DNA from: Bacteroidota bacterium
Lineage (GTDB): Bacteria > Bacteroidota > Bacteroidia > Bacteroidales > NBLH01
Direction of reading: 5' to 3'
DNA length: 64,000 bases
Assembly: GCA_025361565.1 (NCBI GenBank)
Contig: JANYKN010000126.1
Coordinates: forward strand, 1 to 64,000
Under the pieces are notes generated by a model, which worked only from the letters and a program-made list of their open reading frames with translations, was not told the origin of the DNA and did not search any database. Both the position numbers and the translations under genes were made by a program. Below, piece after piece: positions 9,928 to 20,386 of the stretch. The stretch's first letter is position 1, and every line of letters begins with the position of its first letter.

Positions 9928-10509
9928 TCATCTCTTAACAATCCCATATAAAATTGTATGTATTACACCTTCAATTTTTTTGGCAATATTTTCATCTTTG
10001 TCGTTTTTTAGAAATGTATTTTCCATTCCACGCATGGCTGTTACAAAAGCGATTGCCGCCAAATCAATATCGTAAATCTTAAAATAGCCAGATTCAACTC
10101 CAGCAATTAATATATTTTTGAAAAGGCGTATCTCTTCCTTGTCATAAAGTGTTTTAAGCCTGATTACAAATTCTAAGTGCATCAAACGCTTGTCTAATAG
10201 GGCTTTGTTGAAATTTCCCAATTTGTCAATAATGTTCATCCGGGTTACAACATAAGCCTTTAGTTTTTCAGTTGGATCCTTCTCCTTGTCAATGGCATCA
10301 ATGATAGTACGGCGAAAAACTTTCGCTTCTTGCAATACTACCGATTGAAATATTTCTTCCTTACTTTTGAAATAATAATAGATGGAACTTTTCCTTTTTT
10401 TTATGCCAATGGCAATATCGTCCATGGTGGTTTTTCGAAAACCCAATGAATCGAATATACGACCAGCCGTGTTGATGATATTTAGTTTAAAATGGCTTCT
10501 TTTTGTCAT
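9928..10509 (-). CDS. TetR/AcrR-family transcriptional regulator
   Basis: 193 aa; N-terminal HTH 'IFDSLGFRKTTMDDIAIGIKKRKSSIYYYFKSKEEIF'. Confidence 0.88.
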   Translation of the reverse strand: MTKRSHFKLNIINTAGRIFDSLGFRKTTMDDIAIGIKKRKSSIYYYFKSKEEIFQSVVLQEAKVFRRTIIDAIDKEKDPTEKLKAYVVTRMNIIDKLGNFNKALLDKRLMHLEFVIRLKTLYDKEEIRLFKNILIAGVESGYFKIYDIDLAAIAFVTAMRGMENTFLKNDKDENIAKKIEGVIHTILYGIVKR

Positions 10510-12392
10510 TCAGGTTTTTTCGATTTTTTTATTGAGATATTTAAATTTTTCAAGGTTTTTTCCAAGGGAATACCATTATCATCATAACCTTTTATACGAT
10601 AATATCTTACAAGCATTTTTTCTAATGGTACAACCCTCTTTTTTTTATCCGACAAGCAAGGTTCTGTAAGAAGGCGTGCAGGCAATGTGTCATCTTTGCT
10701 CGAAATTCCTTCCAATGTATTCATGTACCGTTCCAAAACATGGATTCTTCTTCCAGTTTTAAACATTTGCTTTTGCGACAGCGGAATGCCGGTTATTGCG
10801 CTATAAATTTTATTGTAAAGCGACACATCCAACAATGACAGTGCCACTTTAGCAGCGTATTGCATAGTAAATCCCAGGAGAAATTTCGGTGTGGTTTTAG
10901 CTATAAATGGTTCCAGCATATAAGCATACGAAGTAAACTGACAAGTGTGCATCGAGTTAATTGCCGAAAACATATCTTCGAGATAATCTGTATAAATTGC
11001 TTTGTACCGGGTATTGTTTGGATTCAGCAAACCTAATGAAACTTCCATGGCAAAAACGGTTGCTGAAAGGTGGCAACCACCTCTGTTTGCAACTGCGTAA
11101 CTAAGTCCCTGTCCCCATGAACCCCTTGGATCATAAGCTGATAGCTCCATTCCTTTTACATGCATGGCAAACTCCTTTCCACCATATTTTTCGCTTAACC
11201 ACTTGGTTCCATTGGCAATTTCGTCGCCAATTCCTTTGCGGGATGCAATATTTTCAAGCATTTCGTTAACTCCTGTTGGATTATCAAACCTAAGGTTGGT
11301 AGGCATCAACCCTTTTTCGCTGGCTTCCATTACATACGATAATGTTGTGCCGGTTGAAATGGTATCGAGACCCAAAAGTCCGCATTTGTCGTTCCAATCA
11401 GCAAGTGCTTCTCTGTCGTAGTTGCCTAAATTTGAGCCTAATAGGCCTGTTGTTTCATATTCGGGGAACTGTTTGGTTTTTCCATTGGCAAAATTGCCTT
11501 TATGTCCACAAAGTATTGGACAGGCTTTGCAGGAGCTGAATTTGCTGTCGTGATTTTCTTTATAGCTTTCACCGGATATATTGTATGCCTTATCCGACAT
11601 TCCATCCTGGAAATTATTCACTGGCAAAATACATGCATCATTACTTTTCATAGTGTGTGATGCTGTACCGAATTGTCTATAAAGAATACCGGTATTGTGA
11701 TTGTCATTTATGAATTTAACTGCTTTTTTTGTCAGTTTCTTGAAAGCTTCGGGGTTGGTTGGTGCAATTTTATAAGCCCCTCCATAAGCTACTATTGCCT
11801 TTACGTTTTTTGAACCCATTACCGCACCTATTCCGCCTCGGCCTAAAAACCGGTGACCGGATCTTACATTTGCATATTTTACCAGGTTTTCGCCAGCAGG
11901 GCCAATAACCATTGCTCCATCCTTGGAACTTAATTTAAAATATTCCTGGCTTTCTTCTGTATCTTTTCCCCAAAGAGCAATTGCATCTTCAATGGAAGAT
12001 CCATTTTTGTCAATTTTTATATAAACGGGTTTTTCTGCTTTTCCTTTTATGATCAATCCGTCGTAACCAGCTGTTTTAAATGCCATTCCAAAAGGTCCGC
12101 CACATGAAGAACTAAGCATAATATTGGTAAGCGGCGATTTTGTGACTGCATCAAAACGTGCGCTGCACGGGGCCCCTGTCCCCAAATAAACCCCCATCAT
12201 AAAAATTAGGATGTTTTGTTCTGAAAGTGGATCAATCCCGGCTTCAAGTCTGTCATAATAGAGTTTCAATCCCAATCCTTTTCCGCCAAGATACAATTCA
12301 CGATCTTGCTGGTTTATTGTACTTGTCGATATTTCTCCCGTGGTAAGATTTACTTCAAGTAGCTTATTGCTTGCGCCAGTAATGATTTCCAT
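10506..12392 (-). CDS. Aldehyde ferredoxin oxidoreductase family (AOR) protein
   Basis: 628 aa; 'YLGGKGLGLKLYYDRL', 'GRGGIGAVMGSKNVKAI', Fe-S ligands 'CKACPILC' plus 'CGLLGLDTIS'. Confidence 0.9.
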   Translation of the reverse strand: MEIITGASNKLLEVNLTTGEISTSTINQQDRELYLGGKGLGLKLYYDRLEAGIDPLSEQNILIFMMGVYLGTGAPCSARFDAVTKSPLTNIMLSSSCGGPFGMAFKTAGYDGLIIKGKAEKPVYIKIDKNGSSIEDAIALWGKDTEESQEYFKLSSKDGAMVIGPAGENLVKYANVRSGHRFLGRGGIGAVMGSKNVKAIVAYGGAYKIAPTNPEAFKKLTKKAVKFINDNHNTGILYRQFGTASHTMKSNDACILPVNNFQDGMSDKAYNISGESYKENHDSKFSSCKACPILCGHKGNFANGKTKQFPEYETTGLLGSNLGNYDREALADWNDKCGLLGLDTISTGTTLSYVMEASEKGLMPTNLRFDNPTGVNEMLENIASRKGIGDEIANGTKWLSEKYGGKEFAMHVKGMELSAYDPRGSWGQGLSYAVANRGGCHLSATVFAMEVSLGLLNPNNTRYKAIYTDYLEDMFSAINSMHTCQFTSYAYMLEPFIAKTTPKFLLGFTMQYAAKVALSLLDVSLYNKIYSAITGIPLSQKQMFKTGRRIHVLERYMNTLEGISSKDDTLPARLLTEPCLSDKKKRVVPLEKMLVRYYRIKGYDDNGIPLEKTLKNLNISIKKSKKPE

Positions 12393-12589
12393 TGAAAGTG
12401 TATTTGTTTTTTCGACTTCATTATCGCTTTGTTCAAAAATACAACTTTTCTATAGAATAACAAGATTAGTACTGATTTATGTATTAAAAGTTATTTGAGA
12501 ATAAAGTTTAAGTAGTTTATTTATAGTCGATTTTATTTTGTTTCGAATAAAGTGGTGATCTTTTTTCTCATGTCAAATAATAGTTTAAC

Positions 12590-12597
12590 TATATTTG
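12590..12597 (+). promoter_or_regulatory. Candidate Bacteroidota -7 element (TATATTTG)
   Basis: Match to TAnnTTTG 82 nt upstream of the S9 peptidase start. Confidence 0.35.
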
Positions 12598-12678
12598 TTA
12601 AATTTGAATCATCAGTTTTTTCCTAACCAATTTATTGATCTTTAACAGACAAGTAATCAAAACAAAAACCCTGAAAAA

Positions 12679-15090
12679 ATGAAAACTTTAATCACAATTT
12701 TTTTAATGTTGGCATCCATTGCCATTTTTGCCCAAACGGAATACCAACTGCCGCCAAAAGAAATTTTGGAACTGGCCGATGTTAAAACTCCTCCACAAAA
12801 TTTAATTAGTAGAAACAATACTTATCTCCTAACCATGGAGCGTCCTTTGTATAAAAGCCTTGAGGAACTCGCTGAACCGGAATTGAAACTTGCCGGATTA
12901 CGAATTAATCCAGAGAATTTTAACCGATCAAGAAGCACTTTTTATACCTCTATAAGTATTCAAAAATTGGCTGATCTGAAAGCTGTTCCTTTAATTAACA
13001 TGCCCAAGGATTTAAAAGCCCAATATGTGCAAATTTCCCCAAACGAGAATTATTGTTCGTTTGTGCAGGCAGAATCGACAAAATTGAGCTTATGGATAAT
13101 TGATTTAAAGACAGGCCAAGCCAGTATGATTCTCGAAGAAGGCCTAAATGCAACACTCGGAAGTCCATATCAATGGAGCAACGATGAAACATTTTTATAT
13201 ATCAAATGGAAAGGTAATAAAACAAAATTAGTAACGAAAGGCGAGCTTCCAAAAGGCCCGTCGACACAAGATGCAACGGGCGAAAAAGCACCTTCGCGCA
13301 CTTATCAGGATTTGCTGCGGAACAAGCAGGATGAGGCAAAATTTGATCATTATGCAATGGCATCGTATCTAAAACTGTCAGTTGATGGAAAACTGAAAAC
13401 CCAATTGTTACCTGAAGGAATTTATACTTATTTGTCGGTTTCGCCCGATGGTAAGTATATATTGACTGAAGAATTAAAGCAACCTTATAGCTATGCTCTT
13501 ACCTATGATTACTTTGCCAGCCAGTTTAGTATATATGATCAAAATGGAAAGCTTATTAAATTGTTCTATAATAGACCACTGCAAGACAAAATACCAATAA
13601 GTAATGATGCAGTTGAAGCCGGTATAAGAAACATAATGTGGCGAAACGACAAACCTTCCTCACTTTTATGGTGCGAAGCTCCTGACGGCGGAGATCCAGC
13701 AAAGCAAAGTGAATTTCGTGATCAACTTTTCCAAAGCGATTTTCCTTTCGAACAAAATAGATCAATATGTTACTTGAAAAACCGATTTAGCGATATTATT
13801 TTTGGAAATGATAATTTGGCGGTTGTAATTGATTATTGGTGGAAAGACCGGAATACCAAGACTTACATCATCAATCCATCGCTTCAAACCCAAGTGACTA
13901 AAGTCATTTTTGACCTTTCGAGCGAAGATTTGTACTCGGAACCCGGTTATTTTGTAACTATGTATAATGCTTTTAACCGTGATGTACTTCAATTTAGTAA
14001 AGACAAGAAAGGTTTATATCTAATCGGAGAAGGATATTCTCCCGAAGGAAACAAACCATTTATTGATGAGTTTAATCTGGCCAATAATAAAACCAAGCGA
14101 TTGTGGAGGGCCGATGGAATATCAACCTACGAAAGAATTGTACGAATTATTGATATAGACAAGAAAATTGCCATAACCAGCATCGAAAGTCCCAAAGTAT
14201 ATCCAAATCTGTACACTAGAAATTATGGCAATAAATCTTTGCCCAAACAAATTACATTTAAGGAGAATCCATATGTTTCGTTATTAAATGTGAGTAAACA
14301 AAAAATCAATTATAAACGGAAGGATGGAGTTAATCTTTCAGCAACTTTATATCTTCCTGCAGGTTATGACAAGGCAAAAGATGGTCCTTTGCCTATGTTG
14401 ATGGAAGCTTATCCAACAGAATACAAAGACGATAAAGCCGCTGGGCAAATAAAGGATTCACCACATACTTTCATCAGTATTTATTGGGGTTCACCAATAT
14501 TTTGGGTTACTCGTGGTTATGCAATTGTCGAGGATGCTCAATTTCCAATTATTGGAAAGGGAACTGAGGAACCAAACGACACTTATATCGATCAATTGGT
14601 TGCTGATGCTGATGCATTAATTAATGCAGTTGATTCAATGGGAGTTGTGGATAAAAACCGTTGTGCTGTTATGGGACATTCCTACGGCGCATTTATGACC
14701 GCAAATTTATTGGCACATTCCAATTTATTTGCAGCAGGAATTGCCAGGAGTGGTGCGTACAACCGAACTTTAACCCCGTTTGGTTTCCAATCCGAAGAAA
14801 GATCGTTCTGGGAGGCTCAGGATGTATACAACAAAATGTCACCATTCAATTATGCAGATAAAATTAAACTGCCACTTTTGTTAATACATGGCGATGCAGA
14901 TAATAATCCTGGTACATTTACCTTGCAAAGCGAAAGATTATTTCAAGCCATAAAAGGAAATGGGGGCAAAGCCAGACTGGTTTTACTGCCATTCGAAAGC
15001 CATGGTTATGCAGCCAAAGAAAATATTCTTCATATGCTTTGGGAAATGGATACCTGGCTGGATAAATATGTTAAAGGGAAGAAAAACTAA
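12679..15090 (+). CDS. S9-family prolyl-oligopeptidase-like serine peptidase (secreted)
   Basis: 803 aa; signal peptide; catalytic 'GHSYGAFMTANLL', C-terminal 'LLIHGDADNNPG' and 'ESHGY'. Confidence 0.88.
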   Translation: MKTLITIFLMLASIAIFAQTEYQLPPKEILELADVKTPPQNLISRNNTYLLTMERPLYKSLEELAEPELKLAGLRINPENFNRSRSTFYTSISIQKLADLKAVPLINMPKDLKAQYVQISPNENYCSFVQAESTKLSLWIIDLKTGQASMILEEGLNATLGSPYQWSNDETFLYIKWKGNKTKLVTKGELPKGPSTQDATGEKAPSRTYQDLLRNKQDEAKFDHYAMASYLKLSVDGKLKTQLLPEGIYTYLSVSPDGKYILTEELKQPYSYALTYDYFASQFSIYDQNGKLIKLFYNRPLQDKIPISNDAVEAGIRNIMWRNDKPSSLLWCEAPDGGDPAKQSEFRDQLFQSDFPFEQNRSICYLKNRFSDIIFGNDNLAVVIDYWWKDRNTKTYIINPSLQTQVTKVIFDLSSEDLYSEPGYFVTMYNAFNRDVLQFSKDKKGLYLIGEGYSPEGNKPFIDEFNLANNKTKRLWRADGISTYERIVRIIDIDKKIAITSIESPKVYPNLYTRNYGNKSLPKQITFKENPYVSLLNVSKQKINYKRKDGVNLSATLYLPAGYDKAKDGPLPMLMEAYPTEYKDDKAAGQIKDSPHTFISIYWGSPIFWVTRGYAIVEDAQFPIIGKGTEEPNDTYIDQLVADADALINAVDSMGVVDKNRCAVMGHSYGAFMTANLLAHSNLFAAGIARSGAYNRTLTPFGFQSEERSFWEAQDVYNKMSPFNYADKIKLPLLLIHGDADNNPGTFTLQSERLFQAIKGNGGKARLVLLPFESHGYAAKENILHMLWEMDTWLDKYVKGKKN

Positions 15091-15119
15091 ATAGTGATAA
15101 TTTCTAATTTTACTGTACT

Positions 15120-15142
15120 GGCGCGAGTTTTAAACTCGTGCC
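15120..15142. repeat. Palindromic REP-like element GGCGCGAGTTTTAAACTCGTGCC
   Basis: Near-perfect inverted repeat (GGC[G/A]CGAGTTT / TAAACTCG[T]GCC) just downstream of the peptidase gene. Confidence 0.6.
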
Positions 15143-15242
15143 ATGTCATTTAAAAAAAACTGAAATAATAATTCTCAATAAGAATAAAATCTCTAAATAA
15201 TTCATTTTATATTTGATAAAAAATTAAATACCATGCCGCCTA

Positions 15243-17699
15243 ATGGATTATAAACTTTCTGAAATTGCAAAAGCCACTAATGGCCAGTCCTTCCTGTACA
15301 GAGATTCAAGCATTTCACATGTATTTATCGACAGCCGGAATATGGTTCCAGTTGAAAAAAGTATTTTTTTTGCAATTAACGGCAAGCGGAATGATGGCCA
15401 TCAATATATTAATGAGCTGATTGATAAAGGAGTTCGTAGTTTTGTGGTTGAAGAAATCCGCGATTCATTTACTAAAAACAAAAAGTGTAATTTTATACTG
15501 GTCAAAAATTCATTAAAAGCTTTTCAGGATTTTGCCGTCTGGCACCGCAAAAAATTCAATATTCCTGTAGTTGGAATTACAGGTAGCAACGGAAAAACAA
15601 TCGTAAAAGAATGGATGTTCTTTCTGCTTGATGGAGAAAAAAATATTGTTCGAAGTCCCAAAAGCTACAATTCGCAAGTTGGAGTGCCACTATCGGTTTT
15701 TTTAATGGAAAAGCACCATCAGATTGGAATATTCGAAGCCGGAATTTCACAGACTGGAGAAATGGGCAAACTCGAAAAAATAGTTAGTCCTAATATTGGC
15801 CTCATTACCAATATAGGTGATGCTCATCAGGAAAATTTTAAGAATCAGGAACAAAAAGTAATTGAAAAATTAAAACTTTTTAAAAATACCAATCTTATTA
15901 TTTATTGTTCAGATTATGAAATAATAGATAAGGAAATTTCGAAATTAAAATCCAGCAAAAAATTGTTTTTTACATGGTCGGAAAAGAAAAAGGCGGATCT
16001 TGAAATTATAAAAATTCAAATATCAAAAAATTCAACACAAATAAAAGCAGTTTTTGAAAATAAGGAAATAAATATTCAAATTCCCTTTATCGATAAGGCC
16101 TCTATTGAAAATTCCATTCATTGTTGGTCGTTCTTATTGGCCAATAATTTGTTTACAGAAAAAATAACTGAAAAATTTAAAATCCTACCATCCATTGGTA
16201 TGCGCCTGGAAATGATGCATGGCGAAAACAATTGCACCATTATAAACGATACTTACAATTCAGATCTGAACTCGATAAAAATAGCACTTGATGTGCTCAA
16301 ACGTCAACAGCAGCATCATAATAAATGTTTGATACTTTCGGATGTTTTGCAAAGCGGCGAAAAAGACGATGCTTTATATCAAAATCTCGAAAGCCTGGTA
16401 AAATCAAGTAATATCCAAAAATTTATAGGAATTGGCCCAAAAATTTCGAATTATTTTTCAAAATCCTTATCAAATACAAGTTTTTATCCTGATACAGAAT
16501 CATTTATAAGCAGTAACCTTTTTAAGCAATTTAGCAATGAAGCCATCCTAATTAAAGGCGCCCGTCATTTCGAATTTGACAAAATCAGCGAGTTGCTTCA
16601 GCAAAAAACGCATCGTACGGTTTTGGAAATCAATCTGGAAGCCCTTGAAAGTAACTTGAATTATTTTAGATCGTTGCTATCGGCAAAGACCAAAATTTTG
16701 GTAATGGTTAAAGCATTCGCTTATGGTAGCGGAAGTTACGAAATTGCGAATTTCCTAGAACATCAAAGAATTGATTATTTGGGTGTTGCTTATACCGACG
16801 AAGGAGTTGCGCTAAGAAAAGCAGGAGTTCATCTTCCAATAATTGTAATGAATCCTGAAGAAGGCAGTTATCGGAATATTATCAATTATAATCTTGAGCC
16901 TGAGATTTTTAGCTTTAATTCTTTGCTTGCTTTTGGTAAAGAACTTGAGCAATATTATAGAAATTCGTATCCAGTTCATATTAAAATAGATACAGGAATG
17001 AAACGCCTTGGTTTTCATCCCGACGAAATGGATAAATTAATAGAAATATTAAAAGTAAATAAATATATAAAGCCAAAATCAGTATTCTCACATCTTGTGG
17101 CAAGTGACGAATCGGTACATGATCAGTTTTCATTGGCGCAAATTGAAATATTTAAGGCTGCGGTTGCAAAACTTCAGAAAAAAGTAAGCTATCCAATTAT
17201 TCGACATATTCTTAATTCATCAGGTATTGAACGTTTTCCGGATTCTCACTTTGAAATGGTTCGCTTAGGCCTGGGTTTGCATGGAGTTAGTTCAAATAAG
17301 AGTTCTAATCTAAAGAATATCAGCACCTTAAAAAGTCATATTATTCAGATTAAATGGGTTAAACAGCACGAAACCATCGGTTATGGCCGAAAAGGAATTA
17401 TTGACAGGGACAGTAGGATTGCCATTGTCCCGATTGGTTATGCCGATGGGCTCAATCGCAAACTGAGTAACCGAGTTGGACGGATGTTCATCAACGGTAC
17501 TTATGCATTGATAGTTGGGAATATTAGCATGGACATGTGTATGATTGATGTGACAGATATTGAGGCGAATGAAGGAGATCAAGTGATTATTTTTGGTCCG
17601 GAACTACCTATTAATGAGCTTGCTGATAAATTGGGTACCATACCTTATGAGATACTGACCAGCATTTCGCAACGGGTTAAAAGGGTTTATATACATTAA
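15243..17699 (+). CDS. Bifunctional MurF / alanine racemase fusion
   Basis: 818 aa; Mur ligase P-loop 'GITGSNGKTIVKEW' in N-half; C-half alanine racemase 'MVKAFAYGSGSYEIA' and 'HIKIDTGMKRLGF'. Confidence 0.93.
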   Translation: MDYKLSEIAKATNGQSFLYRDSSISHVFIDSRNMVPVEKSIFFAINGKRNDGHQYINELIDKGVRSFVVEEIRDSFTKNKKCNFILVKNSLKAFQDFAVWHRKKFNIPVVGITGSNGKTIVKEWMFFLLDGEKNIVRSPKSYNSQVGVPLSVFLMEKHHQIGIFEAGISQTGEMGKLEKIVSPNIGLITNIGDAHQENFKNQEQKVIEKLKLFKNTNLIIYCSDYEIIDKEISKLKSSKKLFFTWSEKKKADLEIIKIQISKNSTQIKAVFENKEINIQIPFIDKASIENSIHCWSFLLANNLFTEKITEKFKILPSIGMRLEMMHGENNCTIINDTYNSDLNSIKIALDVLKRQQQHHNKCLILSDVLQSGEKDDALYQNLESLVKSSNIQKFIGIGPKISNYFSKSLSNTSFYPDTESFISSNLFKQFSNEAILIKGARHFEFDKISELLQQKTHRTVLEINLEALESNLNYFRSLLSAKTKILVMVKAFAYGSGSYEIANFLEHQRIDYLGVAYTDEGVALRKAGVHLPIIVMNPEEGSYRNIINYNLEPEIFSFNSLLAFGKELEQYYRNSYPVHIKIDTGMKRLGFHPDEMDKLIEILKVNKYIKPKSVFSHLVASDESVHDQFSLAQIEIFKAAVAKLQKKVSYPIIRHILNSSGIERFPDSHFEMVRLGLGLHGVSSNKSSNLKNISTLKSHIIQIKWVKQHETIGYGRKGIIDRDSRIAIVPIGYADGLNRKLSNRVGRMFINGTYALIVGNISMDMCMIDVTDIEANEGDQVIIFGPELPINELADKLGTIPYEILTSISQRVKRVYIH

Positions 17700-17750
17700 C
17701 TGTGATGTCAAAGTGTAAAAATTACTAGTTTTTTATGATCCAAACCGCTA

Positions 17751-17859
17751 GTCATTGCGAGCGGAGCGAAACAATCTCTAAAAGCTCACTACGCAGCAGA
17801 TTCATTGAATTGGACTTCTTTCTTAATAATGGGAGACTGCTTCGTACCTCGCAGTGACG
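17751..17859. repeat. MITE/REP-like dispersed repeat with imperfect terminal inverted repeats
   Basis: Left arm gtcattgcgagcggagcgaaacaatctc (17751-17778) and right arm gagactgcttcgtacctcgcagtgac (17833-17858) are near reverse complements. Confidence 0.75.
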
Positions 17860-17974
17860 TTCGTTGATTGCCCGTCATTGCAATATGAGCAAAGAAACTT
17901 TTCACTTGACTGAAGAGAAAAATCCCAACCATGAGTTCTGTATCAGATTCGAAAAAATAGTCTGCCAATCATAT

Positions 17975-18931
17975 CTATAATTCCTCTGAGTTTTTAATCT
18001 TAATAATTTCAGCAGCAATACTTACCGCAATTTCCATCGGTGTTTTGCTATGAATTGAAAGTCCAATAGGTGCATGTAATTTCGATACTTTTTCACTGTT
18101 AGCCGAAATACCAGTTTGTTTGAAGATGCTTGCAATTTTAGTTTTACTTCCCATTAATCCCAAATACTTGAAATTTTTATCTATTAGTTTTACAAGCACA
18201 TCTTGATCTGATTGATGACCAAAAGTCATAATAACTACATAAACACCATCGCCTTGCGGAATAAATTTATCAATGTCCGCATAATCTACCTTGTGTTTTT
18301 TATCTGCAAAAGTATTGTTTTCAAAAGTTGACAATATGTCTCTGTCATCAAATATTTCAACAATAAAACCTAAATCTTTCATGATTTTAGAAAGCGCCAG
18401 TCCAACGTGTCCTGCGCCTACAATGCACAAATGGTGTCTAAAACTTGTCAGTTCCTTATATTCCCAATTAGCCTCGTTATGTATTTCTGCAATGATTTGT
18501 TTGCGCTGTATGCCTGAAGGTAAAAATTCAAAACCTTTTGGCGAAAGTTTTAATATTCCTGATTTTGCAGCGTTTAATGACTCAATGATTTGGTCAACAG
18601 CTTGTTTGTGGCTTTTATCGAGTGCAATTAGCACAATGGTTTGATCGCCGGAGCAGATCATTCCCGATTGATTTTCGCCCGAATGGGTATTGTGAATTTG
18701 TTTTTTCATCACAGGTCCGGGTTTTCCCAGTTGAAGCATAGCGCTTCCAAGTTCTACAATATCATATTCCATAATACCGCCACCCACCGAACCCGCAAGT
18801 TCTTTATCTTCCGAAATGGCCATTTTAAAACCTTGCCTTCCTGGGCTGCTTCCATTGCTTTCGATAACAACTAATAGCATTATCCGTTTTTCCTGCTCCA
18901 GGTTTTTCTTTATAAATTTCCAAATTTCCAT
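17975..18931 (-). CDS. XdhC/CoxI-family protein
   Basis: 318 aa; 'VIESNGSSPGRQGFKMAIS...AGSVGGGIME', Rossmann-like 'LCIVGAGHVGLALSKI', 'MGSKTKI'. Confidence 0.88.
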   Translation of the reverse strand: MEIWKFIKKNLEQEKRIMLLVVIESNGSSPGRQGFKMAISEDKELAGSVGGGIMEYDIVELGSAMLQLGKPGPVMKKQIHNTHSGENQSGMICSGDQTIVLIALDKSHKQAVDQIIESLNAAKSGILKLSPKGFEFLPSGIQRKQIIAEIHNEANWEYKELTSFRHHLCIVGAGHVGLALSKIMKDLGFIVEIFDDRDILSTFENNTFADKKHKVDYADIDKFIPQGDGVYVVIMTFGHQSDQDVLVKLIDKNFKYLGLMGSKTKIASIFKQTGISANSEKVSKLHAPIGLSIHSKTPMEIAVSIAAEIIKIKNSEEL

Positions 18932-19037
18932 AATAAGTCTTTAATTCTTCAAAATATGATTTATTCTAATCTACACCAACCTCAAAATTCCTGACGTCGA
19001 TTTATTTTAGAACCTTTTGAATTTCCAATTTCTAAAT

Positions 19038-20201
19038 CTAATTGATATTTAAAATATCCTTGCAAAGTTTAATGGAATTTTCTTCCCCAGTATGTTTTCC
19101 TTGATTATCAGATAATTTAATAGTTGGTACCCAATCCTGACCTTCAGGTTTAGCCTCAATAATCTTAATAACGATATTGAGCGGATTTACGCCAACATCA
19201 TTTGTGAAATTAGTGCCAATTCCGAACGAAATCTTGATTTTGTTACGACAGAATTTGGCTATTTCTTCAACTGAATTAGCGTTTAACCCATCAGAGAAAA
19301 TAATGGTTTTTGAAACAGGATCAATTCTTAAACTTTTGTAATGTTTAATGGTTTTGGCAGCAAACTCAATCGGATCCCCAGAATCCTGCCTAACACCATC
19401 GAAAAGTTTTGCAAATTTGGTGTCAAATGTTTTAAAGAAAACGTCGGATGTGTATGTATCAGAAAGTGCAATGCCCAAATCACCACGATAAACATTTATC
19501 CAATTATCCAGTGAAAGCTTATTGGCCATTTTATATCCATATGCTGCACCATGAAACATAAACCACTCGTGTGCATGCGTTCCGACCGGAATGATGTCGT
19601 ATTTCATGGCAAAGTACACATTGCTTGTTCCTACAAATGAAGGTCTTCCATAAGTTTTAAAGGTATTTACAATCCTGTCATGGTTTTCGAAGGAATATCT
19701 ACGTCTCGTGCCAAAATCGGCAACACTGACACCCAATAAATTAAATCGGTTAGCTTTTTCCTTTGCCAGATCTATTATTTTAGATTCTTCATAAATTGGT
19801 TGTTGTGTCATTTTAAAGTAAAGCTCTGATATCATTGCCATTATAGTTACTTCCCATAAAATAGTTCGATACCAATAGCCTTCGATTAAAATTTGCAAAT
19901 CTTCACCTTTTTGAATTACGCCCACTTCACTTGGATCAAATTTATATCCCATTAAAAAATCGAGATAAGTTGGATCAAGATAATAGCATTTCTTGTTTAA
20001 ATATTCTTTTTCCTCTTTACTAAGCGAAAGATTGCCCAATTTTGCAATTTCCTTTCTTAAAATTTCTGCAAAACCATCAGGAAATGGAGTTCTGCCCCTG
20101 TTGATAAACTGATACCGCACTTTTGCGCGAGGAAAAAGTTTAATCACCGCATTTTGCATAGTAAATTTATACAAATCATTATCGAGAAGTGATTGAATCA
20201 T
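19038..20201 (-). CDS. pncB: Nicotinate phosphoribosyltransferase
   Basis: 387 aa; 'SLLDNDLYKFTMQNAV', 'DFGTRRRYS', 'GTHAHEWFM', 'VRQDSGDP', 'FSDGLN'. Confidence 0.95.
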   Translation of the reverse strand: MIQSLLDNDLYKFTMQNAVIKLFPRAKVRYQFINRGRTPFPDGFAEILRKEIAKLGNLSLSKEEKEYLNKKCYYLDPTYLDFLMGYKFDPSEVGVIQKGEDLQILIEGYWYRTILWEVTIMAMISELYFKMTQQPIYEESKIIDLAKEKANRFNLLGVSVADFGTRRRYSFENHDRIVNTFKTYGRPSFVGTSNVYFAMKYDIIPVGTHAHEWFMFHGAAYGYKMANKLSLDNWINVYRGDLGIALSDTYTSDVFFKTFDTKFAKLFDGVRQDSGDPIEFAAKTIKHYKSLRIDPVSKTIIFSDGLNANSVEEIAKFCRNKIKISFGIGTNFTNDVGVNPLNIVIKIIEAKPEGQDWVPTIKLSDNQGKHTGEENSIKLCKDILNIN

Positions 20202-20329
20202 CTTAACAAGTTTTAAATATCAGCTAAATTAAGAAAAAATATTAGGTTTAGGCAATTTTACTTTATCATAGCACCTGGCTGAAAAACGATTTCTTATCAA
20301 ATAGCTTTTTATATACTGTATTAAATTAA

Positions 20330-20337
20330 TATCTTTG
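20330..20337 (+). promoter_or_regulatory. Candidate -7 element (TATCTTTG) of dxs
   Basis: Match to TAnnTTTG ~50 nt upstream of the dxs ATG. Confidence 0.4.
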
Positions 20338-20386
20338 TTTGAACAATACTAAGGTGTTGTTATTAATTTATTAAATATTTTGGAAG

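Noticed and set aside
15243-17699. MurF-alanine racemase fusion as a novel architecture
   Set aside because: This fusion is already well known in Bacteroidota.
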